64,000 nucleotides of DNA from Aliihoeflea aestuarii (GCF_024105665.1 NZ_JAAAMK010000003.1:248001-312000), one strand, 5' to 3'; shown: positions 15,633 through 25,436, counted from the stretch's first letter. The notes: generated by a model from the sequence alone, not told the origin. Translations and numbers: made by a program.

Positions 15633-16160
15633 TCAGTTGATCGCGTCCAGCGTGACCGACGTTCCGGCTGCCGCGACATTGAGGCCGAGCTGTCCGGTTG
15701 CACTGACGGTTTGAAGATGGACCGACCCGGACGTTCCGCCGACCAGGATATTCGCGCCCACGCCTGCGCCGAGCGTCGCTTCGACGGTCGCTCCCGAATA
15801 AAGGCCGCTCAGCGAGCCGGCATGATAGCCGGCGGTCGGCGCGAATACGGCCCAGACAAGGCGGCCTTCCGTCGTGAAGCCGAGATCGACGCCCATCTTG
15901 CGGATCGTGCCGACATAGGTTTCGCTCTGGCGGCTGCCGATGGTCGACTGGAACGCGCATTCGAGCTCCTTGGCGGAGCCGATGACATAGCCGACGCCGC
16001 CGCCGATGCGGCAGTCGAGATAGCCGATCTTCACACCGTCGCGATCCCCGGCCGGATAGGCCGCCACAGGCGCCTCATAGCGGACCGAATCGGCACTGTG
16101 AGCGATGCCTCCAGCGAATGTCACGGATGCGAGGCAGGCTGCGGCAATGTAGTTTTTCAT
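15633..16160 (-). CDS. Secreted DUF992 protein
   Basis: 175 residues from ATG 16160. There is a classical signal peptide (MKNYIAAACLASVTFAGGIA with cleavage after H-S-A). The mature part has the DUF992 pattern: I-G-Y-L-D-C-R-I-G-G-G-V-G-Y-V-I-G-S, C-A-F near 85, Y-V-G-T-I-R-K-M-G-V-D-L-G and L-V-W-A-V-F-A-P-T. Two cysteines could form a periplasmic disulfide. DUF992 proteins are abundant periplasmic proteins of rhizobia, brucellae and relatives with no known function. A single gene with its own terminator. Confidence 0.9.
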   Translation of the reverse strand: MKNYIAAACLASVTFAGGIAHSADSVRYEAPVAAYPAGDRDGVKIGYLDCRIGGGVGYVIGSAKELECAFQSTIGSRQSETYVGTIRKMGVDLGFTTEGRLVWAVFAPTAGYHAGSLSGLYSGATVEATLGAGVGANILVGGTSGSVHLQTVSATGQLGLNVAAAGTSVTLDAIN

Positions 16161-16283
16161 CGTCAGTTCTCCATTATTGCGAAGGCCGGTGCACTCGTCA
16201 CCGCGTCTTCGCCCGTCCTGAAACGAGCGTGTGCGCAAAACGATCCCCGCATGTCGTGTCTCGCGACCATGCGTTAAACGAAA

Positions 16284-16310
16284 ATCGCCCGAACAGACGT
16301 TCGGGCGATA
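16284..16310 (-). terminator. Terminator of the 16344-17027 outer-membrane gene
   Basis: ATCGCCCGAAC and GTTCGGGCGAT pair around a short loop; on the minus strand the stem is followed by TTTTC. It ends the outer-membrane beta-barrel gene upstream. Confidence 0.8.
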
Positions 16311-16343
16311 CATTTGCCTGGGAGGTCGAAAGCCGAAATCGGG

Positions 16344-17027
16344 CTACCAGAGATCGTAGCGCAGGCCGAGCTTGATTTGATGATAGTCGACGCCGTCCTC
16401 GACCGCCAAGGTGTTGAAGTCGCGATATTCCGTCTTCGGCGAAGCCAGATACTGGTAACCGAGATCGACCGACAGATTGTCGGCGACCTGATAGTTCACG
16501 CCGGCATTGAGCGCATAGGCGAGCCGATACTGGTTGGAATCGATATCGACGGGATAGGCGAAATCGGACGAGTTTCGCGTGTGAAGAACGCCGATACCCG
16601 CGCCCACATAGGGCGTGAAACCGGCGAGCGTGCCGAGGTCGAGATAGGCGTTCGCCATGCCGTACCACGCCTTGTTCGTTTCCTCGAACGTCCCGGCCGC
16701 GCCTGCGTCGATCCGGTAACGATCGCTCGCCACGAGACCGATGTTCAAATCGGTGCGCAAAAGATCGCTGAAGTGATAGCCGATGCCGGCGGAGCCACCG
16801 AAGCGGTTGTTGCGCAGACTGCCGATGGCGGGATCGAAGTCATAGACCGGGTCACTCGCCAGATAGGTGACGTCGCCGCGCAGATACCAGCCAGAGCCGA
16901 CTTCGACAGGGACATATTCGGGAGCCTGCTCGATGAAGATCGGCGGAGCATAATCGGCGGCGACCGCCCCGCCGCAAAGCGCAGCGATAGATGCTGAGAA
17001 AGCGAAAAGGCGCAGTGCGGTCCGCAT
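16344..17027 (-). CDS. Outer-membrane beta-barrel protein (Omp25/OmpA-like porin fold)
   Basis: 227 residues with signal peptide (MRTALRLFAFSASIAALCGG, cleavage after A-V-A-A). After a Pro-rich linker come eight amphipathic beta strands beginning G-W-Y-L-R-G-D-V-T-Y, with V-G-A-G-I-G-V-L-H-T-R and a terminal aromatic strand (IKLGLRYDLW) that ends in an aromatic residue, as the BAM machinery requires. It resembles the Omp25/Omp31 surface proteins of brucellae and rhizobia. A paralogue lies next to it at 17195-17995. Monocistronic, with its own terminator. Confidence 0.88.
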   Translation of the reverse strand: MRTALRLFAFSASIAALCGGAVAADYAPPIFIEQAPEYVPVEVGSGWYLRGDVTYLASDPVYDFDPAIGSLRNNRFGGSAGIGYHFSDLLRTDLNIGLVASDRYRIDAGAAGTFEETNKAWYGMANAYLDLGTLAGFTPYVGAGIGVLHTRNSSDFAYPVDIDSNQYRLAYALNAGVNYQVADNLSVDLGYQYLASPKTEYRDFNTLAVEDGVDYHQIKLGLRYDLW

Positions 17028-17147
17028 GTTCGTGAACTCCGATGGCTGGCGACGGGCGTTATGGCACCCGATTACCCAGCATCATTAACCATTCGGGTTA
17101 ATTCACCGTTAAGCATAAGAAGCCGGCGATTGCTTCGTTGCACATGA

Positions 17148-17172
17148 AAAAGCCCGGCACATGGCCGGGCTT
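17148..17172 (-). terminator. Terminator of the 17195-17995 outer-membrane gene
   Basis: AAGCCCGGC and GCCGGGCTT form a 9-bp stem around a 5-nt loop; a T run follows on the minus strand (complement of the A run at 17147-17150). Confidence 0.85.
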
Positions 17173-17194
17173 CATCGTCGTGGCCCTCGGGCGA

Positions 17195-17995
17195 TCAGTT
17201 GAACGCGTAGCGGAAGCCGAGCTTCAAATCGTGCGAGGAGATGTCGCGGAACTTCATACCGTCGTTTGGTCGTGTGAAAGCTGGGTCGTAGTTCTGCACC
17301 GGTGCGGTCGTCGCGTCGCCCAGATGCGTATAACTGTAGCCCAGATCGAGAGTCACACGATCGCTGACCTGGTAGCCGACGCCTGCATGAAGCGCCCAGG
17401 CGAGATCCCATTTCGAATCTTTGCCGGCATAGCCACCGCCGTTGCGCGGTACGTTGGCATCGTTGAAGTGCGAAATCGTATTGCGCGACGTACCGATGCC
17501 GGCGCCGATATATGGCGAGAAGCCCGCATAACTGCCGAGATCGGCATAAACGTTTGCCAGGAGAAGAAGCTCGGATTTTGTAGCAGTGTATTCGTTTATA
17601 CCGAAAAAGTCCGGCGTCCCGGGATCGTTCACAAAGCGGTCCAGCGCGCGGAATCCAGTCTTGCCTCGATATTCTGCAGTGGCATCTACCCGCAACCAGT
17701 CATTGAAGGCGTAACCGATACCCGCACCATAGATACCACCGGCGTCGAAGCCACCTTCGTCAAGCCACGTCTGGGTATATCCCGCAACATCGAAATATTC
17801 GTAATCCAGCCCTTTGTAGCGCTGGTTCGACATGCCGATATGGCCGCGCAGATACCAGCCGCCGAACGCCACCGGCTGTTCCGGCACGAAATCCTTGTAG
17901 ACCGGCTGTTCATAAAGATCCGCCGCCATCGCCGGCAGCACAGGGGCCGCAATTACGGCGGCGACGGCGAAAGCCGCGATATTGACAGGTTTCAT
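17195..17995 (-). CDS. Outer-membrane beta-barrel protein, paralogue of neighbour
   Basis: 266 residues from ATG 17995, chosen for the AGGTGA site 8 nt upstream; a GTG at 18004 is possible. Signal peptide ends A-M-A-A. The mature part opens with a Tyr/Val/Pro-rich linker and G-G-W-Y-L-R-G-H-I-G-M-S, then strands such as V-G-Y-Q-V-S-D-R-V-T-L-D-L-G-Y-S-Y, and closes with L-K-L-G-F-R-Y-A-F-N. It shares the G-W-Y-L-R-G start and closing strand with the adjacent barrel, so the pair arose by duplication. Role (porin, adhesin or structural barrel) is not defined by the sequence. Confidence 0.88.
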   Translation of the reverse strand: MKPVNIAAFAVAAVIAAPVLPAMAADLYEQPVYKDFVPEQPVAFGGWYLRGHIGMSNQRYKGLDYEYFDVAGYTQTWLDEGGFDAGGIYGAGIGYAFNDWLRVDATAEYRGKTGFRALDRFVNDPGTPDFFGINEYTATKSELLLLANVYADLGSYAGFSPYIGAGIGTSRNTISHFNDANVPRNGGGYAGKDSKWDLAWALHAGVGYQVSDRVTLDLGYSYTHLGDATTAPVQNYDPAFTRPNDGMKFRDISSHDLKLGFRYAFN

Positions 17996-18139
17996 GCTCT
18001 TCACCTCACGAAGCGCCGGGACGCTTGGCCACCCCCGGAAATGGTTCGGATGCGAAGATGGGCGATAAAGGTTAAATGCTGCTTAACCCTAATTCTTTAC
18101 CTTAATGATCCGTTAGCCCGGCAATCTATGCTGCCGTCT

Positions 18140-18174
18140 AAAACAAAGCCTCCGCATTGCGGAGGCTTTGTTTT
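18140..18174. terminator. Bidirectional terminator downstream of glmM
   Basis: AAAACAAAGCCTCCGC and GCGGAGGCTTTGTTTT are perfect complements around a short AT-containing loop. It is a strong terminator for glmM on the minus strand and works in both directions. Confidence 0.92.
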
Positions 18175-18198
18175 CACCAGAACCATGAAGGAACTGCG

Positions 18199-19551
18199 TC
18201 AGGCGGCGCTGCGGGCCGTTCCGATGACGTGAACGAGTTCGTCGACGACTTTCTCGACCATCGACCGGTCGTCGGCTTCCGCCATCACGCGGATCAGCGG
18301 TTCGGTGCCCGATGGCCGGATGACGAGGCGGCCCGACTTGCCGAGCATCGATTCGGCGTCCTTGATCGCCTGCTTGACCGGTTCGCTCTCCAGCGGCGAC
18401 GTGCCGGAAAAGCGGACATTCTTCAAAAGCTGCGGAACCGGCTCGAACTTGCTGCAGACTTCGCTGACGGGCTTTCCCGCGCGCTTGATGCAGGCCAGAA
18501 TCTGCAGTGCGCAGACGAGGCCGTCGCCGGTCGTCGAAAAATCCGTCAGCACGACATGGCCGGACTGCTCGCCGCCGACATTGAAGCCGTGCGCGCGCAT
18601 ATGCTCGACCACGTAGCGGTCTCCAACCTTGGTGCGGTGAAGCCCAAGACCCAGATCGCCCATGAAGCGCTCGAGGCCCAGATTGGACATGATCGTCGCG
18701 ACGAGCCCGCCGCCATTGAGGCGGCCGGCCTTGTGCCACGTCTCCGCGATCAGCGCCATGATCTGGTCGCCGTCGATGACGGTTCCGTTCTCGTCCACGA
18801 TCACCACACGGTCGGCATCTCCGTCGAGCGCGATGCCGAGATCGGCGCGGACTTCGTGAACCTTCTTGGACAGGCCCAGCGGATGCGTCGAGCCGCAATC
18901 CTCGTTGATGTTGAACCCGTTCGGTTCGTCGTTGATGGTCACCACGTCGGCGCCCAGTTCCCAAAGCGCGTTAGGGGCGACCTTGTAGGCGGCGCCGTTG
19001 GCGCAATCGACCACGACGCGCAGGCCGCTCAGCGACATGGAGCGCGGCAGCGTGCGCTTGGCGAATTCGATGTAGCGATCCTGCACGCCGTCGATGCGCT
19101 TGGCCCGGCCGAGCCCGTCCGACGTCGCCAGCGCCCGATCGAGATCGCCGTCGATCATCTCCTCGATTTCCTGCTCGATCGTATCGGACAGCTTGTAGCC
19201 GTCGGGGCCGAACAGCTTGATGCCGTTGTCGAAGAACGGATTGTGCGAGGCCGAGATCATCACGCCGATATCCGCACGCAGCGAACGGGCGAGCATGGCG
19301 ACGGCGGGCGTCGGGATCGGCCCGAGCAGGAACACATCCATGCCGGCGGCGCAGAAACCTGCGACCATGGCGTTCTCGATCATGTAGCCGGACAGCCGCG
19401 TGTCCTTGCCGATGACGACCCGGTGGCGGTGGCTGCCGCGCTGGAAGGACAATCCCGTCGCCATGCCGACGCGCATCGCGGTCTCGGCCGTCATCGGAAA
19501 TCTGTTGGCCCGGCCACGAATACCATCAGTACCGAAATAGCGTTTCGTCAT
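18199..19551 (-). CDS. glmM: Phosphoglucosamine mutase
   Basis: 450 residues from ATG 19551 ([13 protein letters not shown]); the longer upstream frame is not supported. The phosphoserine loop I-S-A-S-H-N-P places the catalytic serine at residue 102, as in characterised GlmM. The metal-binding loop D-G-D-A-D-R and the sugar loop G-G-E-Q-S-G-H are present, and [10 protein letters not shown] closes the protein. It interconverts glucosamine-6-phosphate and glucosamine-1-phosphate on the way to UDP-GlcNAc. In many rhizobia it follows ftsH; here it is monocistronic with a strong terminator. Confidence 0.97.
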   Translation of the reverse strand: MTKRYFGTDGIRGRANRFPMTAETAMRVGMATGLSFQRGSHRHRVVIGKDTRLSGYMIENAMVAGFCAAGMDVFLLGPIPTPAVAMLARSLRADIGVMISASHNPFFDNGIKLFGPDGYKLSDTIEQEIEEMIDGDLDRALATSDGLGRAKRIDGVQDRYIEFAKRTLPRSMSLSGLRVVVDCANGAAYKVAPNALWELGADVVTINDEPNGFNINEDCGSTHPLGLSKKVHEVRADLGIALDGDADRVVIVDENGTVIDGDQIMALIAETWHKAGRLNGGGLVATIMSNLGLERFMGDLGLGLHRTKVGDRYVVEHMRAHGFNVGGEQSGHVVLTDFSTTGDGLVCALQILACIKRAGKPVSEVCSKFEPVPQLLKNVRFSGTSPLESEPVKQAIKDAESMLGKSGRLVIRPSGTEPLIRVMAEADDRSMVEKVVDELVHVIGTARSAA

Positions 19552-19697
19552 CGGGTTCGTCCTGCTGTTGAAAGCTCTGTCATCTGCCATGATCTGGCCG
19601 GGTGCGTGCGTCAAAAATTGTTAATTGCCTAAAAACGTCGCGTTCCGCGCGCCCGATAGAATCGCAGAAGTTCCTAACATTTCCCTGAAAGACTTGC

Positions 19698-20372
19698 CTA
19701 TACCGCGCGGTCGTCGATTTCGCCCATCGGATTAGCCCGTGTCGACATCCGCTTGATATGCGGATAGAGGTCGCGGGCAAAGATCGCATAGACACGGCGC
19801 AGCTCCGCGATCGGGTCGTCATGCTCGTCGACGCGTACGTCCCAAAGCGGATATTCCTCCGAATCCACGACATAGACGGTGGACGAGCGCTCGTCCTTGC
19901 GGTCCCCGCCGCTCGCATCCCCGGCGGCAAGCGCTTCCACGAGCCGGCCGGCCAGCGGCAGATCGGCATGGCCGTCGAACGCATCGCGAATGGCGGCGAT
20001 CACCTGAGGACCTTCGAGCCGGTTGCCCTGGATCGTCAGGTCGGGAAAGATCGCATGGCCGGCCCAGTCGATGCACTCGCTTCCGGTCCACACCGCACCG
20101 TTGCCGGTGCCGTCCATCACGGCGAATTGCCGGTTCTCGATTTCCGGATCGTCGCCCTTGAGGATGTCCAAAACCTCGTGAGCGCTCTTGCCTTCGCGCA
20201 AAAGGGTCAGCCCGTCGATGCCCAGATACGGATTGACCAGCGCCTGCGTCGCGACCGCGCCCTTGCGGGGCCACGCATAGGTCAAGAGCTTTCCCACGGC
20301 CGGCATGGCCGTAACGGCGCCGATGCCGAACTGACCCGTTCGGGCGCAGCGTGCGATCAATGAAAACGTCAT
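19698..20372 (-). CDS. DUF1028 protein (Ntn-hydrolase-like)
   Basis: 224 residues from ATG 20372. It starts [20 protein letters not shown], the DUF1028 signature in which Thr2 or Ser follows the initiator and could become the N-terminal nucleophile after Met removal, as in Ntn hydrolases. It continues with [13 protein letters not shown] and [10 protein letters not shown]. Members are proposed peptidases or amidases without a known substrate. Its start overlaps the rppH stop by 4 bp, so it is translated from the same message; the 67-residue tail after [10 protein letters not shown] is hydrophilic. Confidence 0.9.
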   Translation of the reverse strand: MTFSLIARCARTGQFGIGAVTAMPAVGKLLTYAWPRKGAVATQALVNPYLGIDGLTLLREGKSAHEVLDILKGDDPEIENRQFAVMDGTGNGAVWTGSECIDWAGHAIFPDLTIQGNRLEGPQVIAAIRDAFDGHADLPLAGRLVEALAAGDASGGDRKDERSSTVYVVDSEEYPLWDVRVDEHDDPIAELRRVYAIFARDLYPHIKRMSTRANPMGEIDDRAV

Positions 20373-20884
20373 CCGGCGCGGCCTGCCGGGACAAGATGGC
20401 GGAACGCGCCGACGACCGCGAGGTACACGTCCCGCTTGAAGGGGACGATGAGGTCGGGCAATTCGTCCATCGGCTTCCATGCCCATTCGTCGAATTCCGC
20501 CGAATGACCGCCCGGCGGCGGATCGATCGCGATCTCGCTGTCCTCGCCTTCGAAGCGGAAGGCGAACCAGCGTTGAGTCTGGCCGCGATACTTGCCCTTG
20601 AGCGCGATGCCGACGAGATGCGGCGGCAGATCGTAATTGATCCAGTCCGGCGCCTCGGCGATCAGCGAGACGGAGCGCATGCCCGTCTCCTCGTAAAGTT
20701 CGCGGCGCGCGGCGACGAGCGCGTCCTCGCCCGGATCGATGCCGCCCTGCGGCATCTGCCAGAGCTGGCGCGCACCGGACATTTCGCCGTCGGGTTCTGC
20801 GATGCGCCGGCCGACCCAAACGAGGCCGTCGCGGTTCAAAACCATGATGCCGACGCAGGGTCGGTAGGGAAGCATGTCTGTCAT
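20369..20884 (-). CDS. rppH: RNA pyrophosphohydrolase (Nudix)
   Basis: 171 residues with a complete Nudix box at 47-69 (G-G-I-D-P-G-E ... R-E-L-Y-E-E-T-G-M) and the RppH start [11 protein letters not shown]. It removes pyrophosphate from 5'-triphosphate RNA (or hydrolyses dinucleoside polyphosphates), opening messages to RNase E decay. It lies 9 bp after the divergent polysaccharide deacetylase gene and overlaps the DUF1028 gene, forming a tail to the ctpA block of genes. Confidence 0.95.
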   Translation of the reverse strand: MTDMLPYRPCVGIMVLNRDGLVWVGRRIAEPDGEMSGARQLWQMPQGGIDPGEDALVAARRELYEETGMRSVSLIAEAPDWINYDLPPHLVGIALKGKYRGQTQRWFAFRFEGEDSEIAIDPPPGGHSAEFDEWAWKPMDELPDLIVPFKRDVYLAVVGAFRHLVPAGRAG

Positions 20885-20893
20885 GTCCGTGTT

Positions 20894-22027
20894 CTATCTG
20901 CGCTCGGGATCGGTGGCCAGCGCGGAATAGCCGACGATCTCGATGCCGCGCAGCCGTGCCTCGCCGACCCATGCGGTGACCGCATCGACCGTCACGTCGA
21001 AAGCCGCGCCGATAGCGATCGCCGAACCGGTGGCGCGCGCCACCCGCTCCGCCTCGTCGAGCTTTTCGAGGATCGCGCCGCGTTCGCGAACGGTGTCGAT
21101 GGTCACGTCGGCAGCCGCGAAGGGAACGCCGGAGGTCTGCGCTTCATCACCGGCAAGGCTGCGCGCCGACGACCCGTCGTCGAGATAGCCGAGCCCGCGC
21201 TGGCCAAGTTCGGCCATCAATTCCCGCACCGCGCCCTGATCGGCCATCAGTCGAGCGCCCATATAGTTCATGATGCCGGTGTAGTTGGTGATGCGCCCAA
21301 GCGACCAGTGAAGGTCGTCGCGAAACGCCGCCGGATCGGCGCCGACGGTCAGCGTGCCGCGTCCCGGATCGACGTTCGGGTAATCGAAAGGCTCCATTGG
21401 CACCTGCATCAGGAGTTCGTGACCCTTTCGGCGAGCGTTCTGCATCCAGCGGTCGAGGCTGTTTCCGGCCGGTGCGAAGGCGAGCGTGACTTCGGCGGGC
21501 AGCACCTCGATCGCGCGCTGCGTGCCGGTCTGCGAGAGGCCCAGCCCGCCGACGACGATGGTGATGCGCGCGCCGCGCGTCCCCGACCAGGGCCGCGCAT
21601 AGACATCGAAAGGCCGCCTGCCATCGGCATCCCGGCGCGGAAGCGCTCCGTGATCAGACGGCTCGGTCAGTTCGGGATCGGGCAGATGGGCGGTGAGGGC
21701 GCTTTGCGACAAAGATGCGGGATCGCGAAACGTCACCGTGCCGGACTCGTCCGGCTCGCCAGATCGTTCGACGCGGGTGACCGAGGGACCGGCCGGCCGC
21801 GTGGCCGAATCGGGCGGAGGTTCCTCGACAGGCGTCGTCACCACGACCGGCTGCGGCGAGCGCAGCCCGTCATCATGCAGGGCGGAGGCGACCGAAAGGC
21901 CGAGCAGCGCACAGCCGATTGCCAATACGCCCACCAGCCGTATTTTGTCCCGACGATCGCGCCCTCGGGGTGGGCGTGGCCCGAGCCCCAGCGGCCGGTC
22001 GATCTCCCTGTCGCCGAAATCAAGCAC
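20894..22027 (-). CDS. Divergent polysaccharide deacetylase family protein (YibQ-like)
   Basis: 377 residues. A short basic N-terminus is followed by one transmembrane helix (LVGVLAIGCALLGLSVASAL) and a Pro/Thr-rich periplasmic linker. The NodB-homology-like domain starts near I-T-I-V-V-G-G-L-G-L-S and includes the Q-V-P-M-E-P-F-D-Y-P region typical of this group. Members are periplasmic and of unproven activity, but the conserved linkage ctpA - deacetylase - rppH behind envC points to cell-wall remodelling. Located between ctpA and rppH. Confidence 0.88.
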   Translation of the reverse strand: MLDFGDREIDRPLGLGPRPPRGRDRRDKIRLVGVLAIGCALLGLSVASALHDDGLRSPQPVVVTTPVEEPPPDSATRPAGPSVTRVERSGEPDESGTVTFRDPASLSQSALTAHLPDPELTEPSDHGALPRRDADGRRPFDVYARPWSGTRGARITIVVGGLGLSQTGTQRAIEVLPAEVTLAFAPAGNSLDRWMQNARRKGHELLMQVPMEPFDYPNVDPGRGTLTVGADPAAFRDDLHWSLGRITNYTGIMNYMGARLMADQGAVRELMAELGQRGLGYLDDGSSARSLAGDEAQTSGVPFAAADVTIDTVRERGAILEKLDEAERVARATGSAIAIGAAFDVTVDAVTAWVGEARLRGIEIVGYSALATDPERR

Positions 22028-22091
22028 TGCCGATGCGCCCCTTCAACCCGAATCACCCATCGGAGGATCGTGCATTCGCACCGATTATGCA

Positions 22092-22121
22092 AAAGGCCGG
22101 CGAGGTTGCCCTCGCCGGCCT
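22092..22121 (-). terminator. Terminator-like hairpin after ctpA
   Basis: GGCCGGCGAGG and CCTCGCCGGCC form an 11-bp stem around TTGC; on the minus strand TTTTG follows. It may cause partial termination between ctpA and the deacetylase gene. Confidence 0.75.
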
Positions 22122-22144
22122 CAAATTCCAGTCGTGTCCGGTGG

Positions 22145-23476
22145 TTACTGCTGCAACACGGCGCGATCCGGATTGGGCGGGAAGGCCGGATCGGTCCTTT
22201 CGCCGCGAAGCAGGTCGTAGGCGAAATTGAGCTGGATGTCGTCCTCCGGCTCCGGCGGCACGTAGGACGACGAACCCGAACCGTCCTCGCCCTCGCGCTC
22301 ACCGCGGATATGGCCCGGAAGCGAGGATTCGCCGCGCGTCGCTTCGGCGGCCGCGCTTCTCAGTTCCTCCGGCAGCGGCTGATCGACCGCGATATCCGGC
22401 GTGATGCCCGTTCCCTGGATCGAGGTTCCCGACGGCGTGTAGTAGAGCGCCGTCGTCAGGCGCAGCGCGCCGTTCTCGCCCAGTGGAATGATCGTCTGCA
22501 CCGATCCTTTGCCGAAGGAGCGCGAACCGACGACCGTGGCACGGCGATGGTCCTGAAGCGCACCCGCAACGATTTCCGATGCACTCGCCGACCCGCCATT
22601 GATCAGCACGATGAGCGGCTTGCCGTCGATCGAATCGCCCGGACGCGAATCGAAGCGCGTCACGTTGGAGGATTCGCGTCCGCGGGTCGAAACGATCTCG
22701 CCGCGGTCGAGGAACGTGTCGGTGACGCTGACCGACTGGTCGAGCAATCCACCCGGATTGAGCCGCATGTCGAGCACATAGCCCTTGAGGTCTTCGTCGG
22801 GGATCTGCGACTTGATGTCTTCGATCGCCGCCTCGAGATCGGTCTGCGTCTTTTCGGTGAAGGAGTTGATCCGGATATAGCCGATATCGTCCTCAACGCG
22901 GTGGCGCACGGCGCGCACCTGGATGATGGCGCGCGTGATCTCGATATTGATCGGCTCGGCGGCGCCTTCGCGAACGATCGTCAGTTCGATCGAGGTGTCG
23001 ACCCTGCCGCGCATCTTGTCCACGGCGTCGGCCAGCGTCAGGCCGCGCACTTCCTCGCCGTCGATATGCGAGATCAGATCACCGGCCAGAACCCCGGCGC
23101 GCGCCGCCGGCGTGTCCTCGATCGGCGAGATCACCTTGACGAGGTCGTTCTCCATCGTCACTTCGATGCCGAGGCCGCCGAATTCGCCGCGCGTCTGCAC
23201 GCGCATATCCTGCGCGTCGTCCGGCGTCAGATAGGACGAATGCGGATCGAGCGACGTCAGCATGCCGTTGATGGCATTCTGGATCAGTTCCGAATCGTCC
23301 GGCTCGCTGACATATTGCGCGCGAACGCGCTCGAAAATATCTCCGAAGATCGCCAATTGCCGGTAGGTCTCCGAACCCGCCGCGTTGGCCGACGTTCCCA
23401 CGCCGCCATGGACAAGGCTCATTGCGGACGCGCCCATCAACGCGCCGGCAATCAGAAGAGACATTCTACGTATCAT
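22145..23476 (-). CDS. ctpA: C-terminal processing peptidase (S41 family)
   Basis: 443 residues from ATG 23476 (AGGACAGGAA site). Signal peptide or anchor (MIRRMSLLIAGALMGASAM), an N-terminal helical segment with S-L-D-P-H-S-S-Y-L, a PDZ domain (G-I-E-V-T ... D-L-I-S-H-I-D-G), then the catalytic Ser-Lys dyad: Ser in G-G-S-A-S-A-S-E-I-V-A-G and Lys in R-S-F-G-K-G-S-V-Q. It degrades periplasmic proteins from the C-terminus. Its start overlaps the end of the envC-like gene by 11 bp, supporting a joint role in cell-wall hydrolysis control. Confidence 0.95.
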   Translation of the reverse strand: MIRRMSLLIAGALMGASAMSLVHGGVGTSANAAGSETYRQLAIFGDIFERVRAQYVSEPDDSELIQNAINGMLTSLDPHSSYLTPDDAQDMRVQTRGEFGGLGIEVTMENDLVKVISPIEDTPAARAGVLAGDLISHIDGEEVRGLTLADAVDKMRGRVDTSIELTIVREGAAEPINIEITRAIIQVRAVRHRVEDDIGYIRINSFTEKTQTDLEAAIEDIKSQIPDEDLKGYVLDMRLNPGGLLDQSVSVTDTFLDRGEIVSTRGRESSNVTRFDSRPGDSIDGKPLIVLINGGSASASEIVAGALQDHRRATVVGSRSFGKGSVQTIIPLGENGALRLTTALYYTPSGTSIQGTGITPDIAVDQPLPEELRSAAAEATRGESSLPGHIRGEREGEDGSGSSSYVPPEPEDDIQLNFAYDLLRGERTDPAFPPNPDRAVLQQ

Positions 23477-24788
23477 TTCCTGTCCTTCCAGAACTGCGTT
23501 CCGCCCACCACGGTGAGGGATCGACGGGTTTTCCATCCTTGCGGAACTCTACATAGAGCTCCGGACCGTTATTCGCACTATCGAAGGCGGCCGCACTTGC
23601 CACTCTCGCCTCCCCCATCGCGCCGATCGGCTCGCCCGTCATCAGGGACTGACCGAGCGCGACACTGACGCTGCCCATTCCCGCCAGAACGATATGATAG
23701 CCTTCGCCGACATTGAGGATCAAGAGTTGCCCGTATGATCTGAACGGTCCTGCATACAGAACCGTACCCGCCGCAGGTGCGGTGACGATTGCCGCCGAAT
23801 GTGTCCTAACCATGTCGCCCATCAAGGGACGGCCGGCGATGTCGGGCTCGCCGTAGCGTGACCCGATATGGCCGCGAACAGGCAGGGATATCTGGTTTCT
23901 CAGGGCGTTGAAGGGCAGGCTTGTCGCCACTTGTGGCGCACGTTCGGCGGCGCGCTGCCGGCTCTCCTCCTGCGCCTGACGAACCGCTTGCGCCTCCGCG
24001 TCGCGGGCGCTCGAAATGTCACTTTCGAGTGATGCGATGAGGTCCTGGAGCGATCCCGCCTTTTCGGCCATCGCGGCGACTCGCTCCTGCTCGGTCGCCA
24101 GATCGGCCTGCGAGCGCTCTTCCAGCTTTCGCTTTTCCTCCACCAGCCCCGCGAGGCGGTGCTTTTCGCCGGCCTGATCGGCGACCGTTCGGAACAGCCG
24201 CGACCTTTCCTCCTCGATATTCGTCTTCAAGGCGGACAGTTCCTTGAGGTCGGCAAGCAGCGCCACCGTCTCGGTGCGCATTTCGGGGACGACGGAGCCG
24301 AGCAGGATGGCGCTTCGCACCGACGCCAGCGCGTGCTCGGGCTGGACGAGCACCGCCGGCGGCGGATTGAGGCCCATGCGCTGCAAGGCGGCGAGCACTT
24401 CGGCCAGAAGCTCGCGCCGTTCGCTGAGCGAGCCGCGCAACCGGCCCTCGCGGTGGCGCATGCCTTCGAGCCGTTCGGCGATGCTTTCGATGTCCTGCTG
24501 CAGCTTGCGCTCCGTCTTGGCCGCCTGGATCAGCGCGGCCGACAGGGCGGCGTGATCCTTTCGCACGGCGTCGATCTCGGCTTCGAGCTCGGCCGCACGC
24601 TCGCGCGTCACCACGATCTGCGAGCTGATCGCCTCATATTCCTCGGACGATTGGGAATGACGCAGTTCGAGGGCGGTGATGTCGTCCGCTTCCGGGCTCG
24701 CCAGCGAAACCTGCGGCGCGCACAGGAAGACCGCCAGCGCCAGGGCGCTGCGGATCGTCCATCCGAATGTCGAGAAACTGCGCGTCAT
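23466..24788 (-). CDS. envC: EnvC-like murein hydrolase activator (degenerate M23)
   Basis: 440 residues from ATG 24788 (an ATG two codons earlier at 24794 is equally possible). Signal peptide ends V-S-L-A-S. Residues about 35-270 are long coiled coil (Ala/Glu/Arg/Leu heptads). The C-terminal LytM domain (R-G-H-I-G-S-R-Y-G-E-P-D onward) lacks the zinc-binding H-x-x-x-D and H-x-H residues of active M23 peptidases (the first motif reads L-M-G-D). It should therefore activate an amidase rather than cut peptidoglycan itself, as EnvC does at the septum. Confidence 0.92.
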   Translation of the reverse strand: MTRSFSTFGWTIRSALALAVFLCAPQVSLASPEADDITALELRHSQSSEEYEAISSQIVVTRERAAELEAEIDAVRKDHAALSAALIQAAKTERKLQQDIESIAERLEGMRHREGRLRGSLSERRELLAEVLAALQRMGLNPPPAVLVQPEHALASVRSAILLGSVVPEMRTETVALLADLKELSALKTNIEEERSRLFRTVADQAGEKHRLAGLVEEKRKLEERSQADLATEQERVAAMAEKAGSLQDLIASLESDISSARDAEAQAVRQAQEESRQRAAERAPQVATSLPFNALRNQISLPVRGHIGSRYGEPDIAGRPLMGDMVRTHSAAIVTAPAAGTVLYAGPFRSYGQLLILNVGEGYHIVLAGMGSVSVALGQSLMTGEPIGAMGEARVASAAAFDSANNGPELYVEFRKDGKPVDPSPWWAERSSGRTGNDT

Positions 24789-24880
24789 GTCCAAACCGAA
24801 TCGTACGGGACGATCCTGCCGCCCGCTTCGTTAACGAACGCTCAACCATGTCGTCTATGAACAGGAAATGCCGGCGCACA

Positions 24881-25360
24881 TCAATCGCGGTGGTAGGGAT
24901 GGTTCGAAAGAATCGTCGCCGCGCGATAGAGCTGTTCGGCAAGAAGCACGCGCACGAGCTGGTGCGGCCAGGTCAGCGCGCCGAAGGACAGGACGAGGTC
25001 GGCCTTCGCCCGCAAGGCGGGATCATGTCCGTCCGCCCCGCCGATCGCGACGACGAGGCCGCGCGTCCCGCTGTCCGCGTGTTTCGAAATATATTCGGCG
25101 AATGCTCTGGAGGTCAGGTTCCTGCCGCGCTCGTCGAGCAGGACGAGCGCCGAATCGCCCGCCGCGCTCTCCAGCTTCTGCGCTTCCTCGCGCATGCGCT
25201 GTTCGGCGCTGCGCGCCTGGCTTTCGGCGATCTCGGTAACGCCCCCGAATTCGAGGCCGACGGCCGGCCCCGCCTTGGCGAGCCGGTCCAGATAGCGCGC
25301 AACGAGATCGCGCTCCGGCCCGGCCTTCATACGGCCGACCGCGTGAATTGAAAGACGCAA
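24881..25360 (-). CDS. rlmH: 23S rRNA pseudouridine-1915 N3-methyltransferase
   Basis: 159 residues, the usual size of this SPOUT-class enzyme. The C-terminal knot is clear: V-V-A-I-G-G-A-D-G-H, L-S-F-G-A-L-T-W-P-H-Q-L-V-R and L-A-E-Q-L-Y-R-A ... N-H-P-Y-H. It methylates pseudouridine 1915 in helix 69 of 23S rRNA, the residue made by RluD (5347-6387). It is downstream of rsfS on the same strand, the standard rhizobial order. Confidence 0.96.
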   Translation of the reverse strand: MRLSIHAVGRMKAGPERDLVARYLDRLAKAGPAVGLEFGGVTEIAESQARSAEQRMREEAQKLESAAGDSALVLLDERGRNLTSRAFAEYISKHADSGTRGLVVAIGGADGHDPALRAKADLVLSFGALTWPHQLVRVLLAEQLYRAATILSNHPYHRD

Positions 25361-25436
25361 ATCCGCGCTCCGGTTGCTCGCGCGCCGACTCCCCGTCCGA
25401 ACGGGGCGCTAACCGGCGCACGTCGCTAGTCGATCC

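Noticed and set aside
20351-23668. 1105-codon plus-strand frame opposite rppH, deacetylase and ctpA
   Set aside because: It is antisense to three well-supported genes, is rich in Arg/His/Asp as expected of a shadow frame in GC-rich DNA, and shows no motif.
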